Assembly (NCBI GenBank): GCA_946413885.1
Contig: CAMKMK010000117.1
Coordinates: 1 to 7,406, forward strand
Length of the DNA: 7,406 bases
Reading direction: 5' to 3'
Source: an uncultured Prevotellaceae bacterium
GTDB taxonomy: Bacteria > Bacteroidota > Bacteroidia > Bacteroidales > Bacteroidaceae
This document shows, piece by piece, positions 6,401 to 7,406 of this stretch; within the stretch, counting starts at the first letter, position 1; every line of letters begins with the position of its first letter. Both the position numbers and the translations under genes were made by a program. Below the pieces are notes generated by a model. That model made no database searches and was not told the origin of the DNA. It worked only from the letters and a program-made list of their open reading frames with translations.

Positions 6401-7406
6401 TGAAAGCTCCGTTCTGCTGAACAATATAGCGGTCAGTCAATGCGTTTTGTATTTGGTATTCGTTCCCCTTCTTCTTCAAACGCCAGATTTGGTTGATCTT
6501 TTCTCTATTCGCTGCAATACCATTCAGCGTGTTCTCTGACGTGCTTTCTGTGATGACGCGATCGTAGAGAGTGCAGACTATATGGTAGTACTCGTCCTCC
6601 TTCAACTCGCTTACATATTTGGAATTCCCATTAAGATGTTCCTGCACTTCTTCCAACGTGTACTCAGTCACTTGGGTAATGGTCCAGTCAGATCCTGCAT
6701 CACCTTCGCAGGTCCATTTGTAAAGCGTCGTAGGGCTGTCACCATTCAGGTTCAGACACACATTTCCCTTGAATTTGCTGTCCTCGCTGATGTTGATCCA
6801 ACTGCTTTCACCACTATTGTTGGGACTGAACTGAATATATAAAGAGGTAGCGCTGTTGCTGGGAGAGCGGAAGTTGTCATCATCATTAAGGAAACGACCT
6901 GTCTCGCCATTTCTCAGCGTATATCCGCTTCCTTTCTTCTCAAGGACCCAAACCTGCTGCAAGGTTTTCTTGTTGTTGGGCTGCCCCACAGTATTGGTGC
7001 CGTTGTCAGCCAACGAGTAGTTCGAGCGCCTTCGATTGGTCAGACGGACCAAGCCCCCTTGTCCAAGCACGTAATTCACGTAGTCCCTTCCCTTCAACTC
7101 ATCAGCAGAAGTCAACTTTACCTCGCAGAAAAACCAGTCGCGGTCGCCATTCAGCATACCCATGCTCATGCCTGCTGCCACGTTAGTCGCACTTGCCTGG
7201 AGGTAGAACTTCAGGTCGTTCGCATTATTTGGATTGCTTTGTACCACCCAATGCCCTTCCGTCTCATTGAATTTGCTGATGGCATATACGTATCTCTCTT
7301 CAGTAGTGGCACTCGTGCCGTTGTTCTTTTGAGAAGTGACGTTGCAGTAATAATTTCCCAAACCAGTCTTGATGAAGTATTGACCTTCTTTCTCAGCAGC
7401 CTCCAG
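3429..7406 (-). CDS. M60-family (mucinase-like) zinc metallopeptidase with trefoil-like modules and T9SS-like tail, 5' end missing
   Basis: The frame is open to the window edge (first codon CTG at 7406), giving 1325 visible residues. The TTG at 7361 is internal, not a start; the true start and signal peptide lie outside. Residues are numbered from 7406. About 1-403 are trefoil-like modules (one partial, two fuller). About 403-480 are a mostly helical charged linker. About 495-880 are the peptidase M60 domain, with an N-terminal strand region (PTGIVAAAGD) and the zinc motif HEIGHNHQ at 765-772 (bases 5114-5091). E782 in GTTESSNN, 12 residues after the second histidine, is the likely third ligand, fitting the family pattern HExxH-x(8,28)-E. 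About 950-1085 and 1110-1270 are beta-rich regions I cannot name. About 1294-1325 (YDIMGRR, GQIYIINRKK) resemble a short T9SS sorting tail. M60 enzymes of gut Bacteroidetes cleave O-glycosylated proteins such as mucins. Inferred role: secreted or surface glycoprotein-specific endopeptidase, with the modules binding glycans. The family call is firm; the substrate is inferred. Confidence 0.92.
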   Translation of the reverse strand: MEAAEKEGQYFIKTGLGNYYCNVTSQKNNGTSATTEERYVYAISKFNETEGHWVVQSNPNNANDLKFYLQASATNVAAGMSMGMLNGDRDWFFCEVKLTSADELKGRDYVNYVLGQGGLVRLTNRRRSNYSLADNGTNTVGQPNNKKTLQQVWVLEKKGSGYTLRNGETGRFLNDDDNFRSPSNSATSLYIQFSPNNSGESSWINISEDSKFKGNVCLNLNGDSPTTLYKWTCEGDAGSDWTITQVTEYTLEEVQEHLNGNSKYVSELKEDEYYHIVCTLYDRVITESTSENTLNGIAANREKINQIWRLKKKGNEYQIQNALTDRYIVQQNGAFSKTYKTSANTANTSFVIYRTDDQWNNTWLIADTRSVGLHCASTQSYNIVGWYTDADASVWAFEKVDITQEEIDAAKASMNEYNTLLSNISSYQKVLDKLFSDKACTTLRSEIQALSDEELAQNQDFASLNDDMKAMVLKIKNDAWVVNTDASTGYSKSLEKFFRMADYRVYSHYQKMTENGYAGQSNSYGKLSNPTGIVAAAGDIIYIYVERNSSSDCTLQLEACNTEGNPGDHQTGSVMTLKAGLNVIQYSEPKQLYIFYQLNDPKKYLADYPDIKIHIEGGQVTGYWDATRNMTNEDWQLMKKSGLLSISPVINLKTKHLVFTMDSGEVLKAITAAHNQTGDKMEDVEKLMRIWDTIVANEEYYQGLEHLEGRYNNIWNAFSIDYNYMFATTYGTYYNLSTIGTVMNYYAWTHQGEGNEGGALWGPSHEIGHNHQKAINMVGTTESSNNLFSNINLFEQGVSTTRYKSPIENFSCFNNKQPWNARDISVSTRMFFQLYLYFHVMHNDDTFLPRLFKALRQDPINPQGDGWDNSLVSGDNVGGYRSNGREDYLKFAKKVCDVAQADLSEFFEAYGMFIPVENYFVGDYSNYFVTTTQKDIDEAKAYMKKYPKKLGNIMFIDDHIATNQEANANNKFEAVPAANGKKVNCCTYSGSKMGSAGDTGFYQEYTDKYQNDGYYYTQRLVSPYTVTIRGKGAMGYKIYDTDGNLVMLSNTNQFDMSKDLFKAGFVIKAAEANGYDVIVPKGNTHLAVDVYYPGQEGSLTLYTIGDMTPLPTNALAIVRPDQEIETYENVKAMTNVVDADGRASQIAINGNLPFFNPITIQAANVNFNMTLDHEGYNALSVPFDTNESDSGLAGSISVVDGNVLYNPFNHVPNVVAGNAIVAYTTNITLNKQDVAITPCNYQEQEGIYALDSDLQSISYVDGKSSPFTYNFGKAYDNIPTVDAIKDVLPNANNGNLEIYDIMGRRHTNMKKGQIYIINRKKIWAK
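6198..7406 (-). repeat. Tandem diverged protein modules (trefoil-like) in the M60 protein
   Basis: Two modules of about 135-145 residues lie at about 7088-6654 and 6599-6198, after the tail of an earlier copy that enters from the window edge. Shared landmarks, in order, are a Q-x-W-x-L-x-K-K-G line (QQVWVLEKKG; QIWRLKKKG), a following L-R-N or I-Q-N strand with T-x-R-[FY], a later [ST]-x-W line (SSWIN; NTWLI), and a closing tryptophan strand (DWTITQVT; VWAFEKVDIT), then a short acidic T-x-E-E helix. The partial first copy shows the same ending (DWFFCEVKLT). The Q-x-W lines suggest a ricin-like beta-trefoil fold, hence carbohydrate binding. The repeat is visible in protein only; DNA identity is low, so duplication is old. 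Confidence 0.65.

Noticed and set aside
7359..7361. TTG as a start codon for the M60 protein
   Set aside because: The frame stays open upstream to base 7406 and those residues continue the trefoil-like module (QYFIKTGLGNYY), so this is an internal leucine; the true start is outside the window.

Overview
The window looks like an accessory, surface-facing locus from a member of the Bacteroidales (Bacteroides/Prevotella type). The evidence is protein architecture. Both large gene products end in C-terminal segments that look like type IX secretion (T9SS) sorting signals. Their domains (M60 peptidase, F5/8 type C, CotH kinase, ricin-like beta-trefoil) are typical of secreted proteins of gut and oral Bacteroidetes. 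No strong Shine-Dalgarno sequence precedes the one start codon that can be fixed confidently. Genus and species cannot be told from the window.

Layout: everything is on the minus strand, so transcription runs from high to low coordinates. From 7406 to 3429 lies a gene cut at its 5' end by the window edge. It encodes a large secreted zinc metallopeptidase of the M60 (enhancin/mucinase-like) family, preceded by tandem trefoil-like modules and ending in a short T9SS-like tail. It overlaps the next gene by the four bases ATGA. That gene (3432 to 190) encodes a complete 1080-residue exported protein with a signal peptide, an F5/8 type C domain, a trefoil-like module, a CotH-type atypical kinase domain, a ricin-type trefoil with three QxW-like repeats, and a T9SS type A tail. 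After a 115-base gap, a third gene starts at 74 and leaves the window at base 1. Only its first 24 residues are visible, and they form a convincing lipoprotein signal peptide. No RNA gene, mobile element, CRISPR array or convincing terminator was found.

How the genes may work together (inference): the peptidase and the kinase-like protein are probably made together by translational coupling and exported to the cell surface or medium. Both carry predicted glycan-binding modules, and a trefoil-like module appears in both. This suggests a glycoprotein-targeting surface system in which an M60 enzyme cleaves O-glycosylated host proteins, possibly mucins, while the partner binds glycans and may phosphorylate a protein or other acceptor outside the cell. 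The lipoprotein may be a third surface component. The M60/CotH pairing with full lectin decoration is the most interesting aspect of the window.
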